From contig NC_134095.1 in NCBI RefSeq assembly GCF_000715075.1, forward strand, positions 11,022,722-11,086,721: a stretch of 64,000 bases of DNA, given 5' to 3'. This document shows, piece after piece, positions 1 through 10,572 of this stretch. The notes beneath the pieces were generated by a model. It worked only from the letters and a program-made list of their open reading frames with translations. It did no database searches and had not been told where the DNA came from. This DNA comes from Nicotiana tabacum (taxonomy: Eukaryota; Streptophyta; Magnoliopsida; Solanales; Solanaceae). A program made the position numbers and the translations under genes. Each line of letters opens with the position of its first letter. Positions within the stretch are counted from its first letter, which is position 1.

Positions 1-2045
1 ATTTCAAGAAGGTCGGAGGGGGTAGTTTAGGAATTGTACATTTGTAATTGTTTATTTGAAGCATGGGGACAAAATGAAATGGGGTGGGTTGTGATATGAT
101 TATTTAATATAAAGGGGGGACAAGATTTAATTTAAAGGGGGAATCTTGTATTATTTTAAATGAAGCATGGGGGACAAAATATAATGGGGTGGTGTGATAT
201 GTTTATTTAATGTAATGGGGATGAGTGGAAAGATAATGGGTTGGGTAGAGAAAAAGTATGGATTTTAATTAATTGAAAGGTTTATGGGATGGGTTATAAG
301 AAGAAGTCTTGAACACAAGACAAGATAGACAACAGAAAGAACAGATAAGAGAAAAATACACAGATACGAGAGAGAGAAACAAATCTGAAAATAAGAGAGA
401 GAAAAGAGCTGAACATTTAAGAGATAAAAAATTCCGAAAAATATTTAAGCTTTCAAATAAAAAAAAACTAAAAAAAACATTCTGCTTTCTTTGTTTGAAA
501 TCAGAATTAATTGTTGTTTCATCAAAGCTGGAAGCTTTTTTTTTGTTTTGGGGATTACTACTCCACCGGTCTGTTACTGGGTTGTTACTGTTGCTGGGCT
601 ATTGTTGCTGTGTTGTACTGATTTTACTGCTGCTGCTGATTCTCATATTCATTTTCTTTTGCTTCCAATATCAGGTACACAACTGAAAAGCTGGTTATTA
701 TAATCCGAAATATGAAGCGTGAATACATATGAAGAATGAAAATTTGAAGTTTTAATTTCGTTTTTTTTTCTTTGTTCCTTTTGTTGATTGTATTTAAGCT
801 ATTTCATGAATTACTAAATAATAACTGGAATAAGAAAATAATATCATAAGTTAGTCTGTAATAAATCGGTTCGGCAAAATAGGTTAATTCACTAGTTATG
901 AAGGCTTCAAGATTATAGGTTGATCATGAACAAGTAGCTAAATTTAGCTAAGACACGATTTTAAATTAAACATCGTAAATTAGCATTAAGGCATGACTTG
1001 AGCTTAAGCAATATTAGAAGAACGTTTAAGTCTAATAAACTTTCTAATAAGCTTTAGTAATTATGGTTAAATTTAGTTTCAAATGATTGTGAATAATTAA
1101 TCTCAATAATATTTTTTTAAAATAACAATGCTGAGTTTTAATCTAGCTATATTTGTTTATTTTGAATATTAGTTGTTGAATTTTTATTTAATTTATAATT
1201 TTCGAAATTAAGAATAAAATTCCTTTTTCATCAATATTTTTATTAACCAAGCAATTAGCGTGTCATGTTTTCTTAAATAATAATAATAAAAAAAACGTAA
1301 TTAATTAGGATTTTCTTTATTCATTTTAGAGACTAATTTTAAATAGCAAAATGTAGTCGCTTTAAGATTTATCCATTTAGGAAAATAAATGAGATGAGCC
1401 TCGCTTAATAAAATGTATAGATTGCGGGGCCCTCAATAAATGTACATTTAATTGCTTAGAATTAAGGAGGAGTCGTTTTAGCAAATTTCACGGTCCTACC
1501 CCAAAGTAATAAATCGCTAATTGCTTTAGGCGCGATATAATAATAATACATTCTTAAACACGGGTATGCATTTATGCGACCCAAATCCAAATCCCAAAAC
1601 ATTGAATAAAAATACGTTCCGGATCGTGGATGCATTTTATGTGACCCAATCCAAAGACATGTTTTTAAACGATGTTCACATTCTTTAAAAAATATAATAA
1701 TGTAAGCGGTAAAAAGATAAAACTTGCACATGAGTCCATATTTGTATAAAATCAGATAATCAAGCCAGATATAACAGTTGAGCGACCGTACTAGAACCAC
1801 AGAACTCGGGAATGCCTAACACCTTTCTCCCGGGTTAACAGAATTCCTTATCCGGATTTCTGGTGCGCAGACTGTAATACAGAGTCATTCTTTTCCTCGA
1901 TTCGGGATTAAAATAGGTGACTTGGGACACCCTAAATCTCCCAAGTGGCGACTCTGAAATAAAGAAATAAATCCCGTTTCGACTGTCCTTTAATTGGAAA
2001 AAACTCCCACGCACCCTCGCGGGAGCGGAAAAAGGAGGTGTGACA
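1..2045 (+). repeat. TE-A 5' LTR, 3' half (Ogre/Tat-type)
   Basis: This stretch is repeated almost base for base at about 12719-14755, so both are LTRs of one element. The window opens inside the LTR, so its first ~2.14 kb is not visible. The end is ...GGAGGTGTGACA at 2034-2045, directly before a primer-binding site. By eye the two LTR copies differ at only about 20-25 sites plus small indels over 2 kb, so the insertion is young. Open frames here, including a minus-strand one at 1462-1800 present in both LTRs, are shared only because the LTRs are near-identical, and I do not call them genes. Confidence 0.9.
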
Positions 2046-2049
2046 GCTC

Positions 2050-2079
2050 TGGCGACTCTGCTGGGGAACGAACCCAGAA
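2050..2079 (+). other. TE-A primer-binding site, tRNA-Arg
   Basis: TGGCGACTCTGCTGGGGA, starting 4 nt after the LTR, is complementary to the 3' end of plant tRNA-Arg. Complementarity runs on into the T arm (GAACCCAG...), about 28 of 30 positions against the tRNA-Arg sequence as I recall it. An arginine tRNA primer is characteristic of the Ogre/Tat branch of Ty3 elements. Confidence 0.85.
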
Positions 2080-3642
2080 CCACTGGTTCAGGGTTCAAGA
2101 ATTCGAGCTTAAAATAACTGCTATAGTTGGCTTTATTTATTATCTGATTTTACATGATTTATGCTTAATGTGCTAAATGTTGCTTTTTACCGCTTTAATA
2201 TTATCTGAACTGTGTATATACAACTGCTACGAAACCCTTCTTCTTTCTGAGTCTTCTGAATTTATGGTGTACACGTGCGCGTGGCCCACCTTTCTGTTAG
2301 AAGTCATACCAAATAAGACGAAGTTGGGACAAGTAACTAGGCCGGGCAGACTTTCGTGCTCCCGGTACGTTGCCCCCACTTCGGCTCAAGCTGTCCACTT
2401 GGGTGAGCCAGGGCTAGAACAATATGCCTCAGGTTTTTTCACTTAGAATAACTCAGCTTCATGCCGGATCCCTAGTAGGAACGTTTGTTTGCATCACGTG
2501 CATTTGACTTTGGAGGCTCAACACAGGGGTTGGGTCTGTCAAGGACAGGTGCACCAAAAATGAAAATGACTATCCTGATGCATCTTACTTGCTCCTACTT
2601 GCGCATTTATTTGATTTGGACTTGTGTGTTGACTATCTTTTGAATATCAGGAATAATATTTTAAAATTGAAAAAAAGAAAAAAGAAATAGCTGTTAGAGA
2701 ATTGATTCTTTATTTTTGAAAAAAAAAACAATGCCCAAATAACTGTCAAAATTCTGCCGAAATTTTGAGAAAATGAAAAAAAAATGTTTTATTAGTTTGT
2801 CTTATTAAAAGCAAAGAAAAATAGAAAGATAAAAAAAATCGTTGTTCTGTCTTATTTTTCAAAAAATAAAAATAAAAAAAATAAAAAAAGGAAAATAGTT
2901 TGTCTTCCCCTGAAAAATGAAAATGAAAAAGAATCTTATTTTTAAAATAGTTTTTTTTATTTGTTTCTGAAAATGCCAATAATAAAATAAAAAGAGTCGC
3001 GTTGAAAGTGGTTTTATTATTTGTTGCAAATATATATATATATAAATCCAAAAAGTTTCTCTATATATATAAATCCAAAAAGTTTTTCTTTATTTCCAAA
3101 AAATGTATATATATCTTTATTTGTTGCAAAAATATTTGTCCTGCCAAAAAGTCTAGAAAAGTTTTTTTTTAGACTCCCAATTTTCAAAACAAAAAATCCA
3201 AAAATATTTTCCATTATTGACTTCTTTAGAAAGTCTTTTTAATTATTAAAAAAAATATATATATAATAAAATTAAAAAAAATCCGAAAATATTTTCCTTC
3301 TTCTTTAAAAATTGAAAAGAAAATTCAAAATTCAAAAAAAAAATTTAGAAAGCATTTCTTTTATTAGAGGTAAAATTCCAAAAAATATTTTCTTTCTTCT
3401 TTAGAATAAGAAAAAACAAAAAAAAAATATCTTCCTTTTACTTTTGAAATTCTCAAAGTTCAAATCAAAAGAAAAGGAATTCTTAGAAGTCTTTCTTTCA
3501 AAAAGAAAATCAATCAAAAATCCAAAAAAAAAATATAAAAATACTTCCTTTCTTCTTTTAAAGCAGTTCTTTTACAAAAAAAAAATAAAAAAAAATAATC
3601 ATAATTTAAAATCAGTTTATTTACTTTATTCATGACCTGCCC

Positions 3643-3706
3643 GAACTACGCGGGTATGATTCTCACCGGATGTGAGATACGTAGGCAACCCTCATCGGGT
3701 TCAACC
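3643..3706 (+). other. Double-hairpin motif, copy A
   Basis: Hairpin 1: outer stem CTACG (3646-3650) with CGTAG (3680-3684); inner stem TCTCAC (3661-3666) with GTGAGA (3672-3677), loop CGGAT. Hairpin 2: AACCC (3687-3691) with GGGTT (3697-3701), loop TCATC, then CAACC. The conserved linker TGATTC precedes and overlaps the inner stem. All pairs are Watson-Crick. Confidence 0.75.
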
Positions 3707-4491
3707 CCCCTTTATTGCTAAAATAGCCAAAAACCAATAAATAAATAAAAAATGTGTCAAAATTTTAATTTTTGTCATAAATAAGTCGGGCGGTGTCCAA
3801 CCTCCCCATTTGCTAAAAAATAGCCAAAAAAATATATGTCAAATTTTAATTTCGTCATAAAGAAGTCGGGTGACGTTGTTTTATCAAGACATAGCCGAAT
3901 GTTCCCGAAAAGGACGCCGGAAGGCTGACTTTTCATAAACAGCCACCTTTTGGGTCATGTTTAGGATTTTTGGTCCAGTTGACCCACACAGCCTTAAAAA
4001 ATCTTCGTCCCCGAGGCGCTGAAGGGCCGTGTTTGCAACACCCGGTTTTTATTGTAATTTGAAAAAAAAAACACAAAAACAAAGAGTCAATGGTCAGGTG
4101 AATACCGTTTGGATATTTGGTCAAAATAAGCCGAGCCAGCTTCGGCCGCGTCTTAAACCGTTCTTGCCGAAATAGCCTTAGAATATCTTTCAGTTGTCGA
4201 AAGGCTATTTTCGTAAAAGAATGAACAAGTGTGTAAAGTGTCAAAATAATCCTCCCCGGCCTCAAAATTCATGTGAGATTTGGAAGGGGCCACATTTGCA
4301 AAAATAGCCGTTTGGTTGCATTTGTCAAATGGAGAAAGGAAGCTGGCCGTTTGTTTTGGAGTTTGTAAAACTTTTGATTATAATATGTGGGTCATTTGAT
4401 TTTCAAGTTTGTAGGTCATTTTTAAACCTTTGAAACCCAATATGAAAATCGAAAAAAAAAATGATTAGTATTGCTTATCTTTTATTGGTCC

Positions 4492-4555
4492 GAACTACGC
4501 AAGGTCTGATTCATGCGGGGTCATGATACGTAGGCAATCTCTATAAGATTCGACC
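4492..4555 (+). other. Double-hairpin motif, copy B
   Basis: Hairpin 1: CTACG (4495-4499) with CGTAG (4529-4533); inner stem TCATG (4511-4515) with CATGA (4522-4526). Hairpin 2: AATCT (4536-4540) with AGATT (4546-4550), loop CTATA, then CGACC. The inner stem and hairpin 2 differ in sequence from copy A but pair perfectly. Confidence 0.75.
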
Positions 4556-4714
4556 ACAACAAATAATGAAAAAAATGAAAAAAAAAATCGAAAAAGGGGA
4601 AAAAGATGTTGCTAGTAATAAGAACCGACTGAGTCCATTCTAACATGTTTTATTTTGAATTGTGAAGAAAGTTGAGTTGGTCGGTTTGTTCAGAGGGTTC
4701 AACAAGAGTCTACT

Positions 4715-6208
4715 GTGCCGGGAAAAAATAGAATACTAAAACAGCAAATGACCGGAGTGTGTCAAGCATGGGCCAGTGGGCAAGGACAGCCTCGTCATGA
4801 GTCACAATTTGCGACACAACAAGAGCAGTACCACTCTCCTAAGTACCACCCGTACTCGTTAGATCTTCCTTCAAAGATTGAAGAGCCTGCCCGAAAAATG
4901 GTACAAGAAGAAATGACCCAAAGGGTGAAAAACTTAGAACAATGGTTGAAAAACAGGCAAGGGTTGTCTGGCCAAAAGAGTGTTGCCTTCAAAGATCTAT
5001 GTATGTTCCCCGATGTCCACTTGCCGCCTGGTTTCAAAACTCCCAAATTTGAAAAGTACGATGGACATGGAGATCCCATTGCCCACCTGAAAAGGTATTG
5101 CAATCAACTGAGAGGTGCGGGAAGAAATGAAGAATTATTGATGGCTTATTTTGTGGAAAGCCTTACGGGAGTAGCTTCCGAATGGTTTATGGATCAAGAC
5201 ACGTCTCGCTGGTATGTCTAGGACGACATGGCACAAGCATTTGTCAAACAGTTCCAATACAGCATCGACATTGCCCCAGACCGCATTTCCCTTTCAAACC
5301 TGAAGAAGAAACCAAGTGAAAGTTTCAGGGAATATGCTATTAAATGGAGAGAGCAAGCAGCTCGAGTTAAGCCACCCATGGATGACCACGAGCTAATAAC
5401 TGTCTTCCTTCAAGCGCAAGAGCCAGATTACTTTCAGAACATGATGTCCGCAGTTGGCAAATCCTTCTCGGAAGCAATCAAAATGGGAGAAATAATAGAG
5501 AATGGTCTTAAGACAGGAAAAATTATGAGTCAAGCAGTTTTTAAAGCTGCAACTCACGCTGTCCGGGTTGAGTCTGATAATTTTTGCGACACAAATGAGA
5601 AGATTGAAGAAATCATGATGACATCAGGGTCAAGAAGAGGTCCTAGGAGAACATCTCGAAGGTATGAGTAGCCTCCTAAAGTTATCTATGAATCCCCTGA
5701 GCAATATTATCCCCCTCAGAACCCACAACACTCTATTTTTCCACCTCAGTATGTTGCCCGGCCACCAAAACGCCCCAGAAGGCGAGCACGAGCATCACAA
5801 AATCTCCAGAAGCCTCCACATAACTTTCAGGTGCCCTATAACCCACATCCAAGCCAGAAGTATAAAGGGGAACGAAGGTTGAAAGATAATTTTACACTAA
5901 TAGGAGAGTCCTATGAAAGCTTATTTGAGAGGTTAATGCATCACGACATGATTGCATCTATTCCTCCAAATCATCTGGACACACGTGCAAGAAGCTTTGA
6001 CCCTTCTAAAAGGTGTGAATACCATTCCAATGCCTAGGGGCACAATGTTGAAAGTTTTCGGGATTTGAAAAAAGAAATAGAAAGGATGATCCAGGAAAAT
6101 CTGATTGTGATCCAAGGTAATGACACCCAGAATATTGCACAGAATCCTTTACCTGCACATCATGATGCACACTTTATGGGGAGGATGCCTGGTAACATGG
6201 GATTTTAG
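4715..6208 (+). pseudogene. gag: TE-A gag, broken by three in-frame stops
   Basis: One reading frame encodes a Tat-type Gag, the capsid/nucleocapsid polyprotein that would package the element RNA. The core has the typical run PPGFKTPKFEKYDGHGDPIAHL (N-terminal part, ~5025-5090), then a capsid-like helical region with WREQAARVKPPM and the later CEYHSNA...GHNVE segment. The frame is interrupted by TAG at 5219 (in a W-Y-V-[W]-D-D context, so probably TGG to TAG), TAG at 5669, and TAG at 6035 (probably CAG to TAG). It ends with TAG at 6206-6208. There is no good ATG at the front: the first open codon is a GTG at 4715 and the first in-frame ATG is about 4748. No protease, RT or integrase follows before the 3' LTR. 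Confidence 0.8.
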
Positions 6209-8869
6209 AGTCATCCCGGAAAGCCGCTAACTGATGATAATGATATCGAAGTTGGAAATGGTCTGGACAATACTGCAAAGCCCAGTGGCTAAAGATGCCA
6301 ACTTTGATAAAATGGGAGGACGCTCCGTTCCTTGGTTAGCAAGAGAGAAGCTTGTGGTGGCTTATTTTGTTGTCATTTCTGTTGTCCGGATTATTCTTAG
6401 GGTTGTAATCCGAATATTGTCTTGAGTCAAACCTTCTTATCTTTCCATTTTGTCATATCAGTTTGTTTAAGTTTTGTCAAGGCTGTGTTAGGATTTTATT
6501 CTGCTTGTTTTGTTTGTTTTATTATTCAAACCATTTCGCCAGTAGTCTAATACAAAAGCCGGTCTTTTATTATTTCCAGTTTTCTTTTGATTAGTCCTTT
6601 TATCATTTTTATTCAAGCGCCGATTCTAGTGACATGACATGCGCACACAGTTTGGGCCTAGTCTATAAAGTTAATCATAAAACCCTGGGAAGGTGATCAA
6701 AGCATTTAAAGGAAGTAAGAACGGTTTGAGATTATTTGAAGCCCGAGTCATGTGGAACTGGGGCAAGTAAAACATAAAGAAAACCGTTAAATGCAAGATT
6801 CGCCAAATTGGCATGAGGGTCGTGCATGAGTGTGAGAGTGTCGCCCAGCAGTGCTTTAGAAATGACAAAATGAAAAAGCAAGTGGTTAACATAATTGTCA
6901 AGACCAGCACCGTCGGAAGAGACTATAAATCTATGTTCAATTATGTTGTTTGCACTTGGCATGTTTTGAAGACTGGAACGACGAAGGCATTTTGTTCTGC
7001 TACCTAAACACTTTATCCTTCGTTACCCCTTTTGAGACTTATTTTATTTTCTTTCATACCCCTCGTTCGGAATCAATAGCAACGACTAGGAAATACAAGC
7101 CTAGAAGGTAAAGAAAAAAGAAAGAAAAAAAAAGAAAAAAAAACAACAAAAAATGAGAAAAAAATGATAACAAAAAAAAAAGTCAGAAGAAAACAGAGGA
7201 ATTGGGAACTACGTTTGACCTGATTCCTCAAAGAGGATACGTAGGCGCCTCACGGCTCGGTCATAGGGTGCATAGTGTGCATAATGTGCATGGTGTGCAT
7301 AGTGTAACAAAAAATTAAAAAAAAATATAAATAATAAATAAATAATCCCCAAGCAAGAAACTGGGGCAAAGGTTGCGCTTGTTGTAAACAAATATGATTT
7401 CGAAGGTTGTAATTTTGAACCCCAAATTGATTTGTTTTTGAGCCTTTAATACCCTTTCTTTCTAAGCCTATCCAAAAAACCCACATTACGGTCCAAAGAA
7501 AGACCTTCTGACCAGTCTGCAGAAGATGCCAAGTCAGACAAATGAGAGTCTTACCGGCGAACATAACATTCTGTTCCACAGCAGAAAGGACTCTAATCTC
7601 CAGCAGAGAGAGTCATACCGGCAACACTCCAAATCCCCAGCTGGAAAGTGATATAAATGAGAGAGTCTTATCGGTGAAAATCTTCACGGACACCATAAGG
7701 CGATGAAAGCTGAGAGAAAAACCCAAAATGAGAGAGGCTTGATAGTGAAAACCCTTCGGGCACTACAAGTCGAATAAGATTAAGAATCAGATGGGGAATT
7801 GCCAATTGAAGATCTTGAAAGATGATTGACAGCAGAGGATAGGACACATATGCATGTCATGACCATTAGAGTCGGTGTCTGCGTTTGATAGTTTTTTTTA
7901 TTTATAGTTTCTTTCGTTAAAGAGTCATCTTTTTTCTTTTGTCTTTTATTCTGTTACTTTTTATCTTTCTCCTTTCATAGAAAATTCCCCAGTAGAGTCT
8001 GTTTGGTCAGAACCAGTGGGAAATGACTTCAAAATAGGCCATCAGCTTTCCAAGATAAGATCTGACTAGTACATACAAATGGTATAGTCAGCAAGGAACA
8101 AGCGCGAGGCCAGTGTCAAAAAAAAAGATATCCCCAGCAAAAGGGAATTGACAAAAAGATCAACGAGTGTCAAGAGGGATATCCCCAGCAGAAAAGGATT
8201 ATCCCCAGCAAATAATATCGTCCCTTATGGAATGCAAAGCAAGGAAGGAGAAAGGGAAAAGTCATCCCAGTGGAGTATCACAACCAACTACCACGCTTTA
8301 AGCTAACAAATTTTGTTTGAGTTAAAACAGGTAAAGGAAATGACATTGATGTCGGAAATGCATGCCACAAGAAAGATTGTCAAACTGGGGCAGAAAATTT
8401 TCTTTTCAGTTAGAAAATTTTCTGGAAAATCAGGTACCCATTTGGGGAAGAATAAAGATAGCACCAAGGAAGTGGTCTTTGAACCAGGGTTTCCCCCAAC
8501 ATAATAAGTTTCCAATGGAGGAAATTGATCCCCAACAGACAGAACCAAAGAGATGAAATTGGTATATAGAAAAAGCAAAAGCCATTGTCATCCCCAGCAG
8601 CTTCCAGAAGAATGAAGCATCGATTTGAAGGGATAAAATTCCCCAGCAGCGTTATCCTCAACAACGTTATCCCAAAAAGATAACACTTATATCCCCAACA
8701 GTGTTAAAAAAATTGAATTTGAATTTGAAGGAGGGGAAGAAAGAAGACTCCCGCAGTGGTATTATCCCCAGCAAGTAAGAACAAAGCAGCGCAAAGGAAA
8801 AAGAAAAGAAAAGAAGAGATTGCAAAGGTAAGTTTCTCAAATCATTGATCTTTACATTTTTCTCCTAGG
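6209..8869 (+). other. TE-A non-coding internal region in the place of pol
   Basis: No coding frame in this 2.66 kb resembles any pol domain. It contains a short tandem stretch of TGCATAxTG words (about 7262-7304), copy C of the double-hairpin motif, and many copies of the word TCCCCAGC (for example 7637, 8134, 8185, 8204, 8592, 8641, 8765), which is complementary to the primer-binding site. Confidence 0.65.
7206..7264 (+). other. Double-hairpin motif, copy C
   Basis: Hairpin 1: CTACGT (7209-7214) with ACGTAG (7239-7244), a six-pair outer stem; inner stem TCCTC (7225-7229) with GAGGA (7233-7237), loop AAA. Hairpin 2: GCGCC (7245-7249) with GGCTC (7254-7258), one mismatch, loop TCAC, then GGTCA. 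The linker is CTGATTC, as in copies B and D. Confidence 0.7.
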
Positions 8870-9465
8870 ATAAAAAGTCCTAGTATGATGAATTTCCCTC
8901 CCGAGTCAAAATCTTGGTCTGATGAAATTGTTCTCCCAAGATAAAATCTTAGTCGGATGAATCTTTCTCCTAAGATCACAACAAAATGGACCTAGTCTGA
9001 CGATTTATCTCCTAGAGTCAAAATCTTGGTCTGATGAAATTGTTCTCCCAAGATAAAATCTTAGTCGGATGAATCTTTCTCCTAAGATCACAACAAATGG
9101 ACCTAGTCTGACGATTTATCTCCTAGAGTCAAAATCTTGGTCTGATGAAATTTTTCTCCCAAGATAAAATCTTAGTCGGATGAATCTTTCTCCTAAGATC
9201 ACAACAAAATGGACCTAGTCTGACGATTTATCTCCTAGAGTCAAAATCTTGGTCTGATGAAATTGTTCTCCCAAGATAAAATCTTAGTCAGATAAATCTT
9301 TCTCCTAAGATCACAACAAATGGACCTAGTCTGACGATTTATCTCCTAGAGTCAAAATCTTGATCTGATGAAATTTTTCTCCCAAGATAAAATCTTAGTC
9401 AGATGAATCTTTCTCCTAAGATAAGATATCAAATCCTAGTCTGATGAATTTTCTCCTAGGATAAT
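8870..9465 (+). repeat. Tandem repeat array, 111/112-bp unit
   Basis: Units start with GAGTCAAAATCTTG at 8903, 9015, 9126, 9238 and 9349. Spacings alternate 112, 111, 112, 111 because ACAACAAAATGG and ACAACAAATGG alternate, giving a ~223-bp higher-order dimer. Each unit is itself three diverged ~37-bp sub-units of the form CTCCxAAGAT...TAGTCxGATGAAT. No protein frame runs through it. Confidence 0.85.
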
Positions 9466-9499
9466 AATTATAAAAAAAAGTTTGAATTGAAAAAAAAAT

Positions 9500-9900
9500 G
9501 GTTGAAGTCAGGAGCCCCCCTGAAGAATAGAATGGCGATTTATTGGTTGAAATCAGGAGCCCGCCTGAAGAGAGGAATGGCGATTATTTTCAAAGTTGTT
9601 GTTGAAGTCAGAAGCCCGCCTGAAGAGAGGAAAGACGTTTTTTTTAAAAAAAAAAGTTGTTGAAATCTTGCCAACCTAAAGAAAGGAATGGCGATGTATG
9701 GTTTGAAGTCAGGAGCCCGCCTGAAGAGAGGAATGGCGATTATTTTCAAAGTTGTTGTCAGGAGCCCGCCTGAAGAGAGGAAAGGCATTTTTAAAAGTTG
9801 TTGAAATCTTGCCAACCTAAAGAAAGGAATGGCAATGTATTGGTTGAAGTCAGGAGCCCGCCTGAAGAGAGGAATGACGTTTATTTCTAAAGTTGTTATT
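9500..9900 (+). repeat. Tandem repeat array, GAGCCCGCCTGAAGAGAGG type
   Basis: About eight units of 43-55 bp. Type 1 is GTCAGGAGCCCGCCTGAAG with GAGAGGAATGGCG. Type 2, at about 9660 and 9800, is a diverged form, ATCTTGCCAACCTAAAG with AAAGGAATGGC. The order 1-1-1-2-1-1-2-1 suggests a partly duplicated multi-unit block. Confidence 0.8.
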
Positions 9901-10082
9901 GATGTTGGGAGCCCGCCCAGATAACAGAGGTATACATTTCAGTCTTTATATTTCAAGCGTCGAAGTTGGGAGCCCGCCCAGACAACAGAGGCATACATTG
10001 CAGTCTTTACATTTCAAGTCTTTAATTTTCAAGTATTGAAGTTGGGAGCCCGCCCAGATAACAGAGGCATACATTTCAAGAT
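9901..10082 (+). repeat. Tandem repeat array, GGGAGCCCGCCCAGA type
   Basis: Three units, each beginning GTTGGGAGCCCGCCCAGAxA followed by ACAGAGGxATACATT, at about 9905, 9965 and 10040. They share the word GGAGCCCGCC with the preceding array, so the two probably derive from one ancestral repeat. Confidence 0.75.
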
Positions 10083-10397
10083 CAAGTCAGAGGACAATAA
10101 AACAGAGGGTTACAATAGGAATCCCCAGCGGGAAACAATAAAAATCCCCAGCACCGGGAAACAGAAGGTTGCAACAAGAGGTCACAGTACAAACTCAAGT
10201 ATATGTGTCAAAAGAAGAAAAGCACCGGAAGAAATGCAAGCAGACAAGGAAGCAAGGCAACAAAAACAAATTGTACTCTAGCCTAGCTTCTTGTTCTTTT
10301 TAAGCACAGTGTAACAAGGAGATCGGTAAGCAGTAGTAATAGCATGCAACAACAGTGACAATGCAGTCCCACGGTAGTCCCAGCTACCAAAATTTCC

Positions 10398-10467
10398 CGA
10401 ACTACATTGACCTGATTCCTGTTTAGCCCAGGATATGTAGGAAACCTTTGAAGCAAAGGTTCGGTCA
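10398..10467 (+). other. Double-hairpin motif, copy D
   Basis: Hairpin 1: CTACAT (10402-10407) with ATGTAG (10435-10440), a compensatory change from CTACGT/ACGTAG in copy C; inner stem TCCTG (10417-10421) with CAGGA (10429-10433). Hairpin 2: AACCTTTG (10443-10450) with CAAAGGTT (10454-10461), eight perfect pairs, loop AAG, then CGGTCA. It lies about 100 nt upstream of the polypurine tract. Confidence 0.8.
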
Positions 10468-10560
10468 AATCTTTTTCAAAAAAATGCTTCAACGGAGTAC
10501 TCGGATGGGCAAAAATCGCTCGCTTTATCTTTGCACGAAAACCCTTCATGTCTTCGGGCA

Positions 10561-10572
10561 AAGAGGGGCAGC
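10561..10572 (+). other. TE-A polypurine tract
   Basis: AAGAGGGGCAGC lies immediately before the TGTAAGCACG that starts the 3' LTR. This is the expected plus-strand primer position and it sets the LTR start. Confidence 0.75.

Larger units (their letters stand above)
2080..4714 (+). other. TE-A untranslated leader
   Basis: This is 2.6 kb between the primer site and gag with no convincing coding frame. 2640-3630 is extremely A/T-rich with poly-A and poly-T runs. At about 3717-3875 a segment of about 75 bp (AATAGCCAAAAA ... GTCATAAA.AAGTCGGG) is present twice in tandem. Two copies of the double-hairpin motif lie at 3643-3706 and 4492-4555. Short open frames here are low-complexity artefacts. 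Confidence 0.7.

Noticed and set aside
309..703. Open frames in TE-A 5' LTR and their twins at 13026-13413
   Set aside because: They start at TTG or within low-complexity sequence and persist only because the LTRs are near-identical; lengths differ between copies through small indels.
2746..3635. Several frames rich in Lys, Phe and Asn
   Set aside because: They derive from poly-A/poly-T stretches in the TE-A leader.
3643..3706. Double-hairpin motif as a tRNA gene or tRNA-like gene
   Set aside because: The GGTTCAA-like word after hairpin 2 recalls a B box, but there is no acceptor stem, D arm or anticodon arm of the right size in any of the four copies.
8870..9465. Regularly spaced repeats suggesting a CRISPR-like array
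   Set aside because: The spacers are themselves repeated and diverged sub-units, and the host is a plant; it is an ordinary tandem array in a retrotransposon.
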